Shown here piece after piece: positions 1 to 9,747 of a DNA stretch of 64,000 nucleotides (positions are counted from its first letter, which is position 1; each line of letters opens with the position of its first letter). The stretch covers positions 135,284 through 199,283 of the forward strand of contig JBEONO010000008.1 of NCBI GenBank assembly GCA_040544425.1. The letters run 5' to 3'. The notes under the pieces are model-generated. The model worked only from the letters and a program-made list of their open reading frames with translations, was not told the DNA's origin and ran no database searches. This DNA comes from Solimicrobium sp040544425. GTDB taxonomy: Bacteria > Pseudomonadota > Gammaproteobacteria > Burkholderiales > Burkholderiaceae_D. The translations under genes and the position numbers were made by a program.

Positions 1-906
1 GCTGTTGAAAAACGCCTGTCCGCGTCAGGAATGACACTCTGGTTGAAATTAATCGGACATTGCGTACTTGGTTCTTTTATCTTGCTACTAAACATATTCG
101 TATCCGCTCTCCTTTCTGCAGCGATGCAGCTTGCACCTTGGTCAAGGCTAACCGACGGCACCCTTTTGCCAGATGCATTGCACGGCATCCTCTGGAGCAT
201 ATTAATCTACTGCCTGATCCTCGGTGTCTGGTCAGCACATCAAAATCATCAGCGCTTCGTTGCTGCGCAACTGGATATTGGACGTCTTGAACGTAACTTC
301 GCTGAGGCGAGATTGAACTTTTTGAGGATGCAGCTTGACCCGCATTTTCTTTTTAATGCCTTGAATACGATTTCTGCGCAGGTCAGCGCCGACCCTAAGC
401 TGGCACGGAAGATGATCGAGCATTTAGGTGATTTGTTGCGCCTGTCTCTGGAGCCGGAAACGCGGCAGCAAATCCCCTTATCGGGAGAATTAAAGTTCCT
501 GGACCATTATTTATCGATCCAGAAAATCCGATTTGGCGAACGCCTGAGCGTTTCAATCGATATCGCCCAGGACGTCCGCCAAGCCGCTGTCCCGAGCATG
601 ATCATCCAACCACTGGTTGAGAATGCCATCAGGCATGGCCTGTCGTCGCGCGCCCTGGGCGGTACGATTTTGATCAATGCATATCGGGAGCAGGAATGGC
701 TGATTATCCGTATCCGGGACGATGGCGTTGGGTTGCCGGAAAACTGGATCTTTGAACAGCATGCCCGCCTCGGCCTGTCCTTAACGCGCGAACGGATTGA
801 AGGACTGCATCCAGCCGGCTCATCACGGTTTTCCATTAGCAACCACAGTGCAGGCGGAGTTGAAGTAACTTTGGCTATGCCTTTTATTACTGCCGACAAT
901 TTATGA
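1..906 (+). CDS. LytS/AlgZ-type sensor histidine kinase, 5' end outside window
   Basis: Membrane histidine kinase of the His_kinase (PF06580) type that pairs with LytTR regulators. Numbering from the Met at base 31: hydrophobic segments at about residues 8-32 and 50-66, phospho-acceptor motif PHFLFNALN (His105), N-box VENAIRHG near 198-205 and G-box DDGVGLP near 229-235. The frame stays open to base 1, and only two membrane segments are visible where relatives often have four. The true start therefore probably lies upstream, with Met31 as an internal alternative. The stop overlaps the next gene by 4 nt, so the pair is co-transcribed. The stimulus cannot be read from the sequence. Confidence 0.85.
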   Translation, partial: AVEKRLSASGMTLWLKLIGHCVLGSFILLLNIFVSALLSAAMQLAPWSRLTDGTLLPDALHGILWSILIYCLILGVWSAHQNHQRFVAAQLDIGRLERNFAEARLNFLRMQLDPHFLFNALNTISAQVSADPKLARKMIEHLGDLLRLSLEPETRQQIPLSGELKFLDHYLSIQKIRFGERLSVSIDIAQDVRQAAVPSMIIQPLVENAIRHGLSSRALGGTILINAYREQEWLIIRIRDDGVGLPENWIFEQHARLGLSLTRERIEGLHPAGSSRFSISNHSAGGVEVTLAMPFITADNL

Positions 907-1679
907 TCAACCACTTTGCATTGACCGTTCTGGTCGTTGACGATGAAGCGCCGGCCCGACAACGTTTGACCGACCTGCTGAAACAGGACGCAGGAGTGGC
1001 GACGATACTCGAATCGTCAAATGGCCGCGACGCATTGGAACTGATTCGTGCTCACTCGCCGGACCTGGTTTTTTTGGACGTCAACATGCCTGAAGTCAGC
1101 GGACCGGAATTAATCAGCCTGATTGGCGTTAAGCAGATGCCACTTACCGTGTTTGTTACTGCCTATGACCAGTTTGCCATCGGTGCATTTGAATCGAATG
1201 CACTGGACTATCTGTTAAAACCATTTGGCGACGACCGCTTCATAGCGACCATGGAGCGCGCACGAACCAGGCTGACCAGCCTGGACAGACAGGATTTTGA
1301 GCGTCGATTGATTGCGCTCTACCCACCTGCCCCGCCAACTGCGTTAATTGAACGCTTGGTTGTCAAAATAAATGGACTGTCGAAAATCGTTCATGTAGCC
1401 GATGTCCATTGGTTCGAGGGTGCGGGAGTTTATGTCACACTTCACTGCATCAACAAGGACTTGCTGTATCGCGGAGCGTTGGGCGAATTGGCATCACAAT
1501 TAAATCCATTGCAATTTGTGCGCATTCATCGTTCCATCATCGTCAACATCGATAGCATCGATTATCTGGAAGGCTTGTCGCATGGGGAGTTTGAGGCCGT
1601 GTTGAAGAATGGTGATCGGCTGCGTGTCAGTCGCACTTACCGGCCACTTCTTGAAAAACGGCTCGGCCAATCACTTTGA
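903..1679 (+). CDS. LytTR-family response regulator
   Basis: Cytoplasmic DNA-binding response regulator. An N-terminal receiver (about 1-120) has the acidic pair VDDE near residues 12-15, phospho-acceptor Asp59 in FLDVNMP, and a conserved Lys in LLKPFGD. A C-terminal LytTR domain (about 150-255) carries the typical FVRIHRSIIVN stretch. At 258 aa it has the usual length for the family. It overlaps the upstream kinase by ATGA, so the two form a two-component system. Targets are unknown. Relatives control wall, fimbrial or metabolite-transport genes. Confidence 0.9.
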   Translation: MINHFALTVLVVDDEAPARQRLTDLLKQDAGVATILESSNGRDALELIRAHSPDLVFLDVNMPEVSGPELISLIGVKQMPLTVFVTAYDQFAIGAFESNALDYLLKPFGDDRFIATMERARTRLTSLDRQDFERRLIALYPPAPPTALIERLVVKINGLSKIVHVADVHWFEGAGVYVTLHCINKDLLYRGALGELASQLNPLQFVRIHRSIIVNIDSIDYLEGLSHGEFEAVLKNGDRLRVSRTYRPLLEKRLGQSL

Positions 1680-1735
1680 TTTCGGCATTACCTGCCCAGT
1701 CCCGACACATGGCAAAGCTTCAGAATTTGAAGAGC

Positions 1736-1930
1736 TTAGTTCTTTTCTGTTGAACAGCTGCTGATGCCAAACGGGAAATAAGCGGGACAAAACCGGAATA
1801 CGCCGGTCGCCAGTGGAACCAGACCTATCCACCCCCACATACCAATCATGCCGGCCATCGTCGCCAGCAACAAACCTGATCCAACTATGATGCGGATTGC
1901 TCTATCAATTGTTCCAACATTCGGTTTCAT
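1736..1930 (-). CDS. DUF2892-type small inner-membrane protein
   Basis: A 64-residue protein starting at MKPNVGTIDR. The N-terminal NVGTIDRAIRIIVG followed by two hydrophobic segments is typical of DUF2892 (the YgaP membrane-domain type). The start at 1930 is chosen because an AAGGGG ribosome site lies just before it; a longer reading frame upstream overlaps the ArsR gene in another frame and is not credible. It is transcribed with the ArsR gene just upstream. A second DUF2892 protein occurs downstream of the RND pump, so the family is tied to this locus. Its biochemical role is not established; in other bacteria it accompanies rhodanese and sulfur genes. Confidence 0.75.
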   Translation of the reverse strand: MKPNVGTIDRAIRIIVGSGLLLATMAGMIGMWGWIGLVPLATGVFRFCPAYFPFGISSCSTEKN

Positions 1931-1961
1931 GATTAATTCCCCTTCTTTGAATTGAATGGAG

Positions 1962-2318
1962 CTATCGCTTCTTTGCCAACTTCGCAGTTTGGGCAAAAGC
2001 CTTCTGTGTAATAGCCTTCTGTTCAAGCTGCCGCAAGATACTCCCGCACACCAGATCACATAACGTGTAGACCGATTCATCGGCGATACGATAAAAAACG
2101 CTGGTTCCTCTGCTGTCTTTCGCAACCAGTTCATGCTTGGCGAGGATAGCCAGGTGGCGCGAAATATTGGCCGACGTGTAACCACACAGTTCAGCCAACT
2201 CCCCGACGCTTCTTTCCTTATCCCGTAACAGACTCAGTATATGCAGGCGTGTCGGTTCCGATAACGCCGTGAAATACGCGGCAACCTCCTGCAACGCGTC
2301 GATTGTTAAACCTTCCAT
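1962..2318 (-). CDS. ArsR/SmtB-family transcriptional regulator
   Basis: A 118-residue winged-helix repressor. ALSEPTRLHILSLL and the recognition region TSANISRHLAILAKHELV are diagnostic of the ArsR family. Cys45 sits in the ELC motif, and Cys87 and Cys91 form a CDLVC pair in the C-terminal helix, so a metal or thiol/sulfide switch is possible but unproven. The gene diverges from the RND efflux operon across about 165 bp of AT-rich DNA holding an inverted repeat, the standard arrangement for a repressor controlling the operon opposite. The DUF2892 gene follows it on the same strand. Confidence 0.85.
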   Translation of the reverse strand: MEGLTIDALQEVAAYFTALSEPTRLHILSLLRDKERSVGELAELCGYTSANISRHLAILAKHELVAKDSRGTSVFYRIADESVYTLCDLVCGSILRQLEQKAITQKAFAQTAKLAKKR

Positions 2319-2396
2319 ACATTCTCACCCCAAAAATCATACGAGTTTTGATTGTGAACAAAGTCTTGGTGCTTGTCTACATATATAATTATTTAC

Positions 2397-2420
2397 GTAC
2401 TTGCATATTTAATTAAGTAG
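2397..2420. promoter_or_regulatory. candidate ArsR operator (inverted repeat)
   Basis: In the AT-rich divergent region between the ArsR gene and the RND adaptor gene, GTACTT and AAGTAG form an imperfect dyad around a 12-nt spacer. Size and position suit an ArsR dimer site. There is no experimental basis and the assignment is an inference from context. Confidence 0.35.
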
Positions 2421-2484
2421 TTACACAATTCCGCTAAATGTTTTACGACGCAAAGAAATTTTTAAATTGTTCAGGGGAATCGGA

Positions 2485-3552
2485 ATGGTAAGTACTTCTC
2501 GTTTGGGCGCTGCCCTTGTCACTACCCTGATATTTAGCGGTATGGTACATAGCGGTCTGGTACAGGTAGCAGAAGCAGCGCAGGCCGAGCTGGCAACTGT
2601 CACCGTGCAGCCCAGCGAGGCGGCCAATAGTTACGGATACGATGCGGTCGTTGAGGCGGTGCGACAGACAGTGGTTGCGGCGCAAGTCTCTGGTGCCGTC
2701 GTTGAGCTTCCTGTCAAGGTCGGTGATACAGTCAAGCCTGGGCAGGTACTGGCGCGCATCGATGCCCGCTCTGCAACACAGGGAAACCTGGCCAGTCAGG
2801 CGCAGGCGCAGGCGGCCCGCTCTGCCTTGGATCTGGCTACGAAGGATGTACAGAGGCAGCGGCATTTATTTGAAAAGCAGTACATCAGTCAGTCCGCGAT
2901 GGAACGCGCCGAAGCGCAGTACCGTGCTACATCGGAACAATTCAAAGCGCAAATTGCGCAAGCCAGTATCACAACCATCCAATCCGATTTCTTTACACTC
3001 AGAGCGCCTTACGCCGGCGTTATTGCCGAGCTGCCGATTGCACTCGGTGACATGGCGATGCCAGGCAAACCAATGGTGACGATCTATGATCCGGCAGCCC
3101 TGCGCATCACGGCAGCGATTCCGCAAACTGCGATCGGCAACTATCTGCCCAGTCAGGCGGTACGGGTCGAGTTTCCGGCCTTGCCAAAAGACCGGCAGTG
3201 GCTGTCTGTGGCCCAGTTACAGATATTGCCGACTATCGACGTCGGCACGCATTCCGTGCAGGTTCGTGCCAATTTACCCGCGGGACTGAACGGCTTGGTG
3301 CCCGGCATGTTTGCCCGGGTCTGGCTGCCGTTGCAGAACGGATCTGGTCAACATTTTTTCGTGCCAGGCAATGCGGTGGTACGCCGCGCCGAAATGACAG
3401 GACTGTATGTCTTGGATAGCAACAGGCATCCGGTTCTGCGCCAGGTGCGGCTCGGTAAAGTGCAAGGCAGCATGATTGAGGTGTTGACCGGCATCAGCAA
3501 AGGTGATCAGGTGGCGCTTGATCCGGCAGCCGCCGTGAAGGAAGTGCAATGA
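2485..3552 (+). CDS. RND efflux periplasmic adaptor (HlyD/MFP family)
   Basis: Periplasmic adaptor linking an RND pump to an outer-membrane channel. A signal peptide runs from MVSTSRLG to AEAAQA (about residues 1-33). Next come the lipoyl-like half motifs (GAVVELPVKVGDTVKPGQVLARID and the return strand YAGVIAELPIALGDMAMPG), a helical hairpin, and beta-barrel and membrane-proximal domains. The ATG at 2485 is preferred over an upstream TTG because AGGGGA lies 6 nt before it. The stop overlaps the pump gene by ATGA. It is probably repressed by the divergent ArsR protein. The substrate is not evident. Confidence 0.88.
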   Translation: MVSTSRLGAALVTTLIFSGMVHSGLVQVAEAAQAELATVTVQPSEAANSYGYDAVVEAVRQTVVAAQVSGAVVELPVKVGDTVKPGQVLARIDARSATQGNLASQAQAQAARSALDLATKDVQRQRHLFEKQYISQSAMERAEAQYRATSEQFKAQIAQASITTIQSDFFTLRAPYAGVIAELPIALGDMAMPGKPMVTIYDPAALRITAAIPQTAIGNYLPSQAVRVEFPALPKDRQWLSVAQLQILPTIDVGTHSVQVRANLPAGLNGLVPGMFARVWLPLQNGSGQHFFVPGNAVVRRAEMTGLYVLDSNRHPVLRQVRLGKVQGSMIEVLTGISKGDQVALDPAAAVKEVQ

Positions 3553-6500
3553 CATCCGGACTGGGTATTTCTGGTCGCATCGCGGCATTTTTTCAGACTG
3601 CGCGCATTACGCCACTGCTGGCCCTGCTGGCGTTGCTGCTGGGCGTATTTGCAGTTCTGGTCACACCGCGTGAAGAAGAACCGCAGATTAATGTGACCAT
3701 GGCCAATGTGCTGATCCCTTTTCCGGGCGCCTCGGCAATTGACGTTGAACAGATGGTTGCCTCCCCTGCCGAGCAGGTGCTGGCCCAGATCGCCGGCGTC
3801 GAACACGTGGCATCGGTTTCCCGCCCTGGCATGGCCGTCATGACGGTGCAGTTCAAGGTCGGCGTTCCAAGGACGGAAGCCTTGGTGCGCCTGTATGACA
3901 CAGTCAATTCCAATGCAGACTGGCTGCCGAAAAACCTCGGTGTGCTCGCGCCTTTGGTCAAACCCAAAGGGATTGATGACGTTCCTGTCGTCAGTCTGAC
4001 TTTGTACAGTAAAAATAATGGCACCGGTGCTTTTGATCTGGAACGGGTTGCGCACAGCATCGAAACCGACCTCAAACGCGTATCCGGCGTCAGGGAAGTG
4101 ACAACGACAGGCGGACCAGGCCGGGCAATTCTGGTTGAACTTGATCCGGCACGCATGCTGGGTTCGGGCGTAACAGTCGCGGATATGCGCAATGCGCTGC
4201 AGTCTGCCAACGCTGCGCTGCCGGGCGGCGAACTGCTGTCTGGCAACCGATCGGTGCTGATTGAAACCGGACCGTTTCTTCAGGATGTGCGCGACGTGGC
4301 TGCACTGGTGGTCGCCGTACACGATGGAAAACCTGTCTATATGCAGGATGTGGCTGCCGTGACGGAAGGACCGTTACCTGCGCTGCGTTATGTCTGGCAT
4401 GGCGTTGGCGGCAAAGCTGGCGGTGAATATCCGGCTGTCACCATCGCGATCACCAAGAAGCCGGGCGAGAACGCCATTGACGTTGCCAATGCCTTGCTGC
4501 GTCGCGTCGACGAACTGAAAAATACCGTCATTCCCGCTGACGTGATCGTGGCTGAAACCAGAAATTACGGCACTACCGCCAATGACAAGGCGCAGAAACT
4601 GATCCAAAAGCTCCTGTTCGCGACGCTGTCCGTAGTGGTCCTGGTATTTCTTGCGCTGGGCCTGCGCGAAGCCGCCATTGTTGGTACCGCCGTCATCCTG
4701 ACCCTGACGGTGACCCTGTTCGCATCCTGGGCGTGGGGCTTTACCCTGAATCGGGTTTCCCTGTTTGCCCTGATATTTTCTATCGGGATTCTGGTCGATG
4801 ATGCCATCGTGGTGGTGGAAAATATCCACCGTCATCAACGCGCCCATCCGGGCAAATCGCTGAAAGATATTATTTCCGGTGCAGTCGATGAGGTCGGTGG
4901 CCCGACCATACTGGCAACGCTGACTGTCATCGCGGCGTTACTGCCGATGGCGTTTGTCTCCGGCCTGATGGGCCCCTACATGAGCCCGATCCCGATCAAC
5001 GCCAGCATGGGAATGATTCTGTCGCTCGCCATCGCTTTTGCCGTAACACCCTGGCTGGCCCGGATCTGGATGAAAGAAGCGCACGCCAGCAGTACCGAAG
5101 CCAAACCACACGGTCTGGCCGGGTTCCTGGCGCCACGGTTCGAACAGCTGTTTCGCCCGTTCCTGAGTGAACAACAGGGCAAACGCAATCGACGCCTGTT
5201 GGGAATTGGCGTTGCAGGCCTGATCGCCCTCTCCGTGTTACTGCCTGCAACGGGCCTGGTGTTACTGAAAATGCTGCCGTTTGATAATAAATCAGAGTTC
5301 CAGATTCTGGTTGATATGCCCGCCGGAACGCCCGTCGAAGAAACAGCCGCCGTGCTGCATGCCCTGGGCAGTTATTTAAAATTACAGCCGGAAGTCACGA
5401 CTTACCAGGCTTACGCCGGCACTGCTGCACCAATCAACTTCAATGGTCTGGTGCGCCAATACTATCTGCGCGCCGGTGGCGAGGTTGGCGATATTCAGGT
5501 GAATCTGGTCGACAAACATCATCGCGATGAACAAAGCCACGCCATTGCCACGCGCATGCGCCCAGCGCTGCAAAAAATCGGCCAGCAGTTCGGTGCAAAT
5601 ATAAAAATCGTTGAAGTACCTCCGGGTCCACCGGTACTGGCACCGATTGTGGCCGAGATCTATGGACCCGAGGCACAGGGACGCCAACAGGTTGCCAAAG
5701 CAGTCCGCGCTGTATTCAGCAAGACGTCCGGGGTCGTCGATATCGACGACAGCAGCATCGCCGCAGCGCCCAGAAAACTATTGTTGGTTGACCGGCGCAA
5801 AGCGGCGCTGCTGGGCGCAACCCAGCAGGATATTGTGTCGACACTGCACGCCGGTCTGAACGGCGAAGCAGCCACGTATATACATGACGGGAGCAAATAT
5901 CCTGCGCCAGCCGTCCTGCAACTGCCTGCCGAACGGCAGGGAGATCTGGACGGGTTGTTGCAGCTGTCGGTCAGAACCAGCAGCGGAAAGCTTGTACCGA
6001 TCCGCGAGCTGGTGACGATCAGTGACACGCTGCGCGAACAGCCGATTTACCACAAGGACCTGCTGGCAGTAAATTATGTTGTCGCGGATATGGCAGGAAA
6101 AATCGACAGTCCTTTGTACGGCATGTTTGGCATGCGCAAAGCGATTAATGAGATTGCCACGCCGGGCGGCGGCAGGCTGACCGAATTTTTCATCCACCAA
6201 CCCTCCGATCCATACCGAGCTTACGCAATCAAGTGGGATGGGGAATCTCAGATTACCTATGAAACATTCAGGGATATGGGTGCTGCCTACGGTGTCGGCT
6301 TGATTCTGATTTATTTGCTGGTGGTCGCCCAGTTCGGCTCTTATCTGACCCCGCTCATTATCATGGCGCCGATTCCTCTGACCATCATCGGCGTGATGCC
6401 GGGCCACGCTCTGCTGGGCGCGCAATATACCGCCACCAGCATGATCGGCATGATCGCGCTGGCCGGGATCATTGTGCGCAATTCGATTCTGCTGGTCGAT

Positions 6501-6776
6501 TTCATCAACCTGCAGGTTCGTGCCGGTGTCGATCTGAAAGACGCTGTGGTGCATTCTGCGGTCACCCGTGCGCAACCAATCATGCTGACGGGCTTAGCCG
6601 CAATGCTGGGCGCATTCTTTATCCTGGACGATCCGATCTTCAACGGTCTGGCGATATCGCTGATCTTCGGCATCCTGGTATCAACCTTGCTCACCCTGCT
6701 GATCATTCCGCTGCTGTATTACATCGCCTATCGCAACCGTATTAACTTTATTACTCATCAAGGAGAAACATCATGA
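3549..6776 (+). CDS. RND-family efflux transporter permease
   Basis: A 1075-residue inner-membrane proton-driven pump of full RND length. It has twelve expected membrane segments with two large periplasmic loops (about residues 35-335 and 565-870). The proton-relay motif GILVDDAIVVVENIHRH in TM4 keeps both Asp residues. The sequence looks closer to HAE-1-type pumps than to heavy-metal CzcA pumps, but this is not decisive. The neighbouring adaptor (4-nt overlap upstream) and TolC-like gene downstream complete a tripartite system. The small DUF2892 gene overlaps its 3' end. Confidence 0.92.
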   Translation: MTSGLGISGRIAAFFQTARITPLLALLALLLGVFAVLVTPREEEPQINVTMANVLIPFPGASAIDVEQMVASPAEQVLAQIAGVEHVASVSRPGMAVMTVQFKVGVPRTEALVRLYDTVNSNADWLPKNLGVLAPLVKPKGIDDVPVVSLTLYSKNNGTGAFDLERVAHSIETDLKRVSGVREVTTTGGPGRAILVELDPARMLGSGVTVADMRNALQSANAALPGGELLSGNRSVLIETGPFLQDVRDVAALVVAVHDGKPVYMQDVAAVTEGPLPALRYVWHGVGGKAGGEYPAVTIAITKKPGENAIDVANALLRRVDELKNTVIPADVIVAETRNYGTTANDKAQKLIQKLLFATLSVVVLVFLALGLREAAIVGTAVILTLTVTLFASWAWGFTLNRVSLFALIFSIGILVDDAIVVVENIHRHQRAHPGKSLKDIISGAVDEVGGPTILATLTVIAALLPMAFVSGLMGPYMSPIPINASMGMILSLAIAFAVTPWLARIWMKEAHASSTEAKPHGLAGFLAPRFEQLFRPFLSEQQGKRNRRLLGIGVAGLIALSVLLPATGLVLLKMLPFDNKSEFQILVDMPAGTPVEETAAVLHALGSYLKLQPEVTTYQAYAGTAAPINFNGLVRQYYLRAGGEVGDIQVNLVDKHHRDEQSHAIATRMRPALQKIGQQFGANIKIVEVPPGPPVLAPIVAEIYGPEAQGRQQVAKAVRAVFSKTSGVVDIDDSSIAAAPRKLLLVDRRKAALLGATQQDIVSTLHAGLNGEAATYIHDGSKYPAPAVLQLPAERQGDLDGLLQLSVRTSSGKLVPIRELVTISDTLREQPIYHKDLLAVNYVVADMAGKIDSPLYGMFGMRKAINEIATPGGGRLTEFFIHQPSDPYRAYAIKWDGESQITYETFRDMGAAYGVGLILIYLLVVAQFGSYLTPLIIMAPIPLTIIGVMPGHALLGAQYTATSMIGMIALAGIIVRNSILLVDFINLQVRAGVDLKDAVVHSAVTRAQPIMLTGLAAMLGAFFILDDPIFNGLAISLIFGILVSTLLTLLIIPLLYYIAYRNRINFITHQGETS

Positions 6777-6982
6777 ACTCATGGCAACTTGTGCGCGTCA
6801 TCGCGGGAACATTTATTCTGCTGTCGCTGGCATTCGGGATTCAAGGCAGTCCGCTGTTCATCAGCCAGTGGTGGCTGGCGTTTACGGCATTTGTCGGAAT
6901 CAATTTATTGCAGAGCGGATTGACCAAATGGTGTCTGATGGAATCCATGGTCCGAAAACTGGGGTTCAAGGCGGGAAACTGA
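6773..6982 (+). CDS. DUF2892-type small membrane protein
   Basis: A 69-residue protein with two hydrophobic stretches (about 8-30 and 34-48) and the WWLAFTAFVGINLLQSGLT segment typical of DUF2892. It begins at an ATGA overlap with the RND pump stop, behind a good AAGGAG ribosome site inside the pump gene, so it is translationally coupled. It is the second DUF2892 gene in this locus. The family recurs beside thiol- and sulfur-responsive genes, which fits the SQR-like gene downstream. Function is unknown. Confidence 0.72.
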   Translation: MNSWQLVRVIAGTFILLSLAFGIQGSPLFISQWWLAFTAFVGINLLQSGLTKWCLMESMVRKLGFKAGN

Positions 6983-7031
6983 ATACGAGAGCCAGGAACC
7001 ACCCGGACCACCACCCTACTCTAAGAGAATC

Positions 7032-8423
7032 ATGAAACTTCTGACTTCAGCATTGTCGATTGCCTTATGCGTCATGAGTGCCTCTGCTGCCAATGCAACC
7101 GACCTCCTGCAGGCCTGGCAGGCCGCGCAAAAGCACGACCCGGAATTTGCCGCGGCCGAGGCAAATTTCGAAGCGGGCGCGACCCATCGTGATCAGTCCG
7201 AGGGGATGTGGCTACCCTCGGTGTCGCTGACAGCCGGAGCAGGCATTCAAAACAGCAGTACCGATACAGCCGGAGCGCATTTTTCCGCGCCGGGATTTAC
7301 GGCAACGAATGGTGTCGCATTTGACACCTCGATTCGCAACGGGAATATGGAGCAGTACGCGCTGGTTGCGCGCCAGCCATTGTTGAACCGGAGTCTGCTC
7401 AGCCAGAGCAGACAACTGGGGCTGAGTGCCGACATGGCAGAAATTGAATGGCAGGCAGCGCGCCAACAACTGGCCATGCGCGTGGCTGAACGTTACTTCG
7501 ATGTATTGGTCGCCGCCGAAACCCTGCGCCTGTTGACCCAACAAAAGACGGCCGTCGAATTCGAACTCAATCAGGCTCAGGACAGTTTTAAAGTGGGCAG
7601 CATTCCGGTCACCGATACTTATGAAGCACTGGCTAGATTCAAAAACATCGAAGCGCAAATCATGGCCGCAAACATGGATCTGCAACTCAAACAATCGATG
7701 TTTGCAGACCTGACCGGCATGGGGGCCAATGATCTGCTCACGCTGCCGGTTGCGGACGCTTCCACTTCCACCACCCTGGCGCCCATCGACAGCTGTATCC
7801 ATGCGGCCGCCCAAAGTAATCCGACTCTGCTGATTCAGGAAAAAAAGCTGGCCGTCGCAAAGGAAGAGGCAGAAAAATACCGCGCCTTATCCGCGCCTTC
7901 GGTCGACCTGGTCGCGCAACTGGGCTATGACAAATTGCACGGCAACGGCGACTACGGCAACGCCGAAAATCTTGCCAACAATCGCATGATAGGAATCCAG
8001 CTCACGATACCGCTCTTTACCGGTGGCATTCGCAGCGCGAAATACAGCGAGTCGGTCCACCTGATCGATAAAACCAGGTCGGACAGCGAGTTATTGAGGC
8101 AGCAAATCGCTCAGCAGGTGCGTACGGCCTGGCTGGGCATCACCGTTGGCGAAAGCCGCGTATCGGCACTGGTGCAGGCGCACAAGGCGAGTCTTGCCCG
8201 GCTTGACGCCACACGTCTGGGACATTCCGAAGGAGATCGAACCACACTGGATTTGCTCAATGCCGAAAATGACACAACCAATGCCGGGCTGGCAGTCTTA
8301 CAGGCGAAAATCAATGTAGCGATGAATCGCTTGAAACTGGCACAACTCCAGGGAAGTCTGGATGAGGCGGCACTGCGTTTGATCAGCAACTCAACGTTTT
8401 CGCCAACAGCAACAAACCAATAG
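7032..8423 (+). CDS. TolC-family outer-membrane efflux protein
   Basis: A 463-residue outer-membrane channel protein. The signal peptide covers about residues 1-22 (cleavage near ANA-TDLL). DLLQAWQAAQKHDPEFAAAEA is the classic TolC N-terminal helix, and the internal duplication of long coiled-coil segments is visible. NRMIGIQLTIPLFTGG is the conserved second-repeat beta strand. It lies 49 nt after the DUF2892 gene and completes the adaptor-pump-channel set. The length matches TolC-type channels. Confidence 0.9.
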   Translation: MKLLTSALSIALCVMSASAANATDLLQAWQAAQKHDPEFAAAEANFEAGATHRDQSEGMWLPSVSLTAGAGIQNSSTDTAGAHFSAPGFTATNGVAFDTSIRNGNMEQYALVARQPLLNRSLLSQSRQLGLSADMAEIEWQAARQQLAMRVAERYFDVLVAAETLRLLTQQKTAVEFELNQAQDSFKVGSIPVTDTYEALARFKNIEAQIMAANMDLQLKQSMFADLTGMGANDLLTLPVADASTSTTLAPIDSCIHAAAQSNPTLLIQEKKLAVAKEEAEKYRALSAPSVDLVAQLGYDKLHGNGDYGNAENLANNRMIGIQLTIPLFTGGIRSAKYSESVHLIDKTRSDSELLRQQIAQQVRTAWLGITVGESRVSALVQAHKASLARLDATRLGHSEGDRTTLDLLNAENDTTNAGLAVLQAKINVAMNRLKLAQLQGSLDEAALRLISNSTFSPTATNQ

Positions 8424-8451
8424 ATTCCATACAACCACATGGAGACGGATC

Positions 8452-9723
8452 ATGGCACACATTATTATTCTTGGAGCAGGCACTGGCGGAATGCCAGCAG
8501 CTTACGAACTGCGTAATTTGATTGAGCGACATCATCAGATTACCGTTATTAACGCAGTCGATTATTTTCAATTCGTTCCATCCAATCCATGGGTGGCCGT
8601 AGGCTGGCGGGAACGCGATGCCATCACCTTCCCGATCCGCCCGTATCTCGAAAAGAAGAATATCGATTTCATCGCATAGGCGGTTAGCCGAATTGATGCC
8701 GACGGCAATAAAGTCGAGCTGGCCGATGGCACATTGATTTCATATGACTATCTGGTGATCACCACCGGCCCGAAACTGGCATTTGATGAAGTCCCCGGTG
8801 CCGGGCCGTCGGGTTATACGCAATCAATCTGTTCCATCGATCATGCTGAAAAAACGTTTTCTGCCTATCAGGATTTATTGCAAGACCCAGGTCCGGTCGT
8901 CATTGGTGCCATGCCTTCGGCATCCTGTTTCGGACCTGCCTACGAGTTCTCATTTATCGTCAATACCGATCTGCGCCGCCGCAAGTTGCGCAACAAGGTG
9001 CCAATGACTTACGTCACCAGCGAACCCTATATCGGCCACATGGGACTGGGTGGCGTTGGTGATTCCAAGTCCATGCTGGAAAGCGAGCTGCGCAGCAACG
9101 ACATCAAATGGATAACCAATGCCAGGGTGACCCGTGTGGAAGACGGAAAAATGTTTGTCACTGAGTTGGACGATGCCGGCAACGTAAAAAAAGAACAGGA
9201 ATTGCCGTTCAAATTCAGCATGATGCTGCCTGCGTTCCGCGGTGTTGATCCGGTCGCTGCGGTCGAAGGGCTGTGCAATCCGCGTGGCTTTGTCCTGATT
9301 GACGAACACCAGCGCAGCAAAAAATACAAAAACATTTTTTCTGCAGGTGTCTGCATTGCGATTCCACCCGTGGAAGTCACCCCTGTTCCAACCGGCGCTC
9401 CGAAAACCGGGTATATGATTGAAACCATGGTGACCGCACTGGTCCACAACATTGCATCTGAATTAAATCATCAACCGGCCATTGCCAAAGGCAGCTGGAA
9501 TGCCGTGTGTCTCGCCGATCTTGGCGACACGGGTGTGGCCTTCGTCGCCTTGCCCCAAATCCCGCCGAGAAATGTAAACTGGTTCAAGAAAGGGAAATGG
9601 GTGCACGCCGCCAAAGTCGCCTTTGAAAAATACTTTATGTACAAAATGAAAAACGGCACCTCCGAACCAATCTACGAGAAATATATTTTAAAAATGTTAG
9701 GCATCGAGCGACTCGATAAATAA
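8452..9723 (+). pseudogene. sulfide:quinone-oxidoreductase-like flavoprotein interrupted by an in-frame TAG
   Basis: A pyridine-nucleotide-disulfide oxidoreductase resembling sulfide:quinone reductases. The first 75 codons hold the FAD motif GAGTGGMPAAYELR and the FVPSNPWVAVGW segment. A TAG at 8677-8679 ends this piece. The same frame then continues, without any indel, through AVSRIDADGN to a normal C-terminus at 9723. The retained part keeps Cys in SICSIDHA, SASCFGP and GVCIAIPP, matching the three-cysteine redox pattern of SQRs. One C-to-T change would turn an expected CAG (Gln) into TAG. It could be a recent pseudogene, a sequencing error or a suppressed codon. It sits between the TolC-like gene and an ArsR gene. 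Confidence 0.8.
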
Positions 9724-9747
9724 ACCTTAATCAGATAAGGTCTGTCT

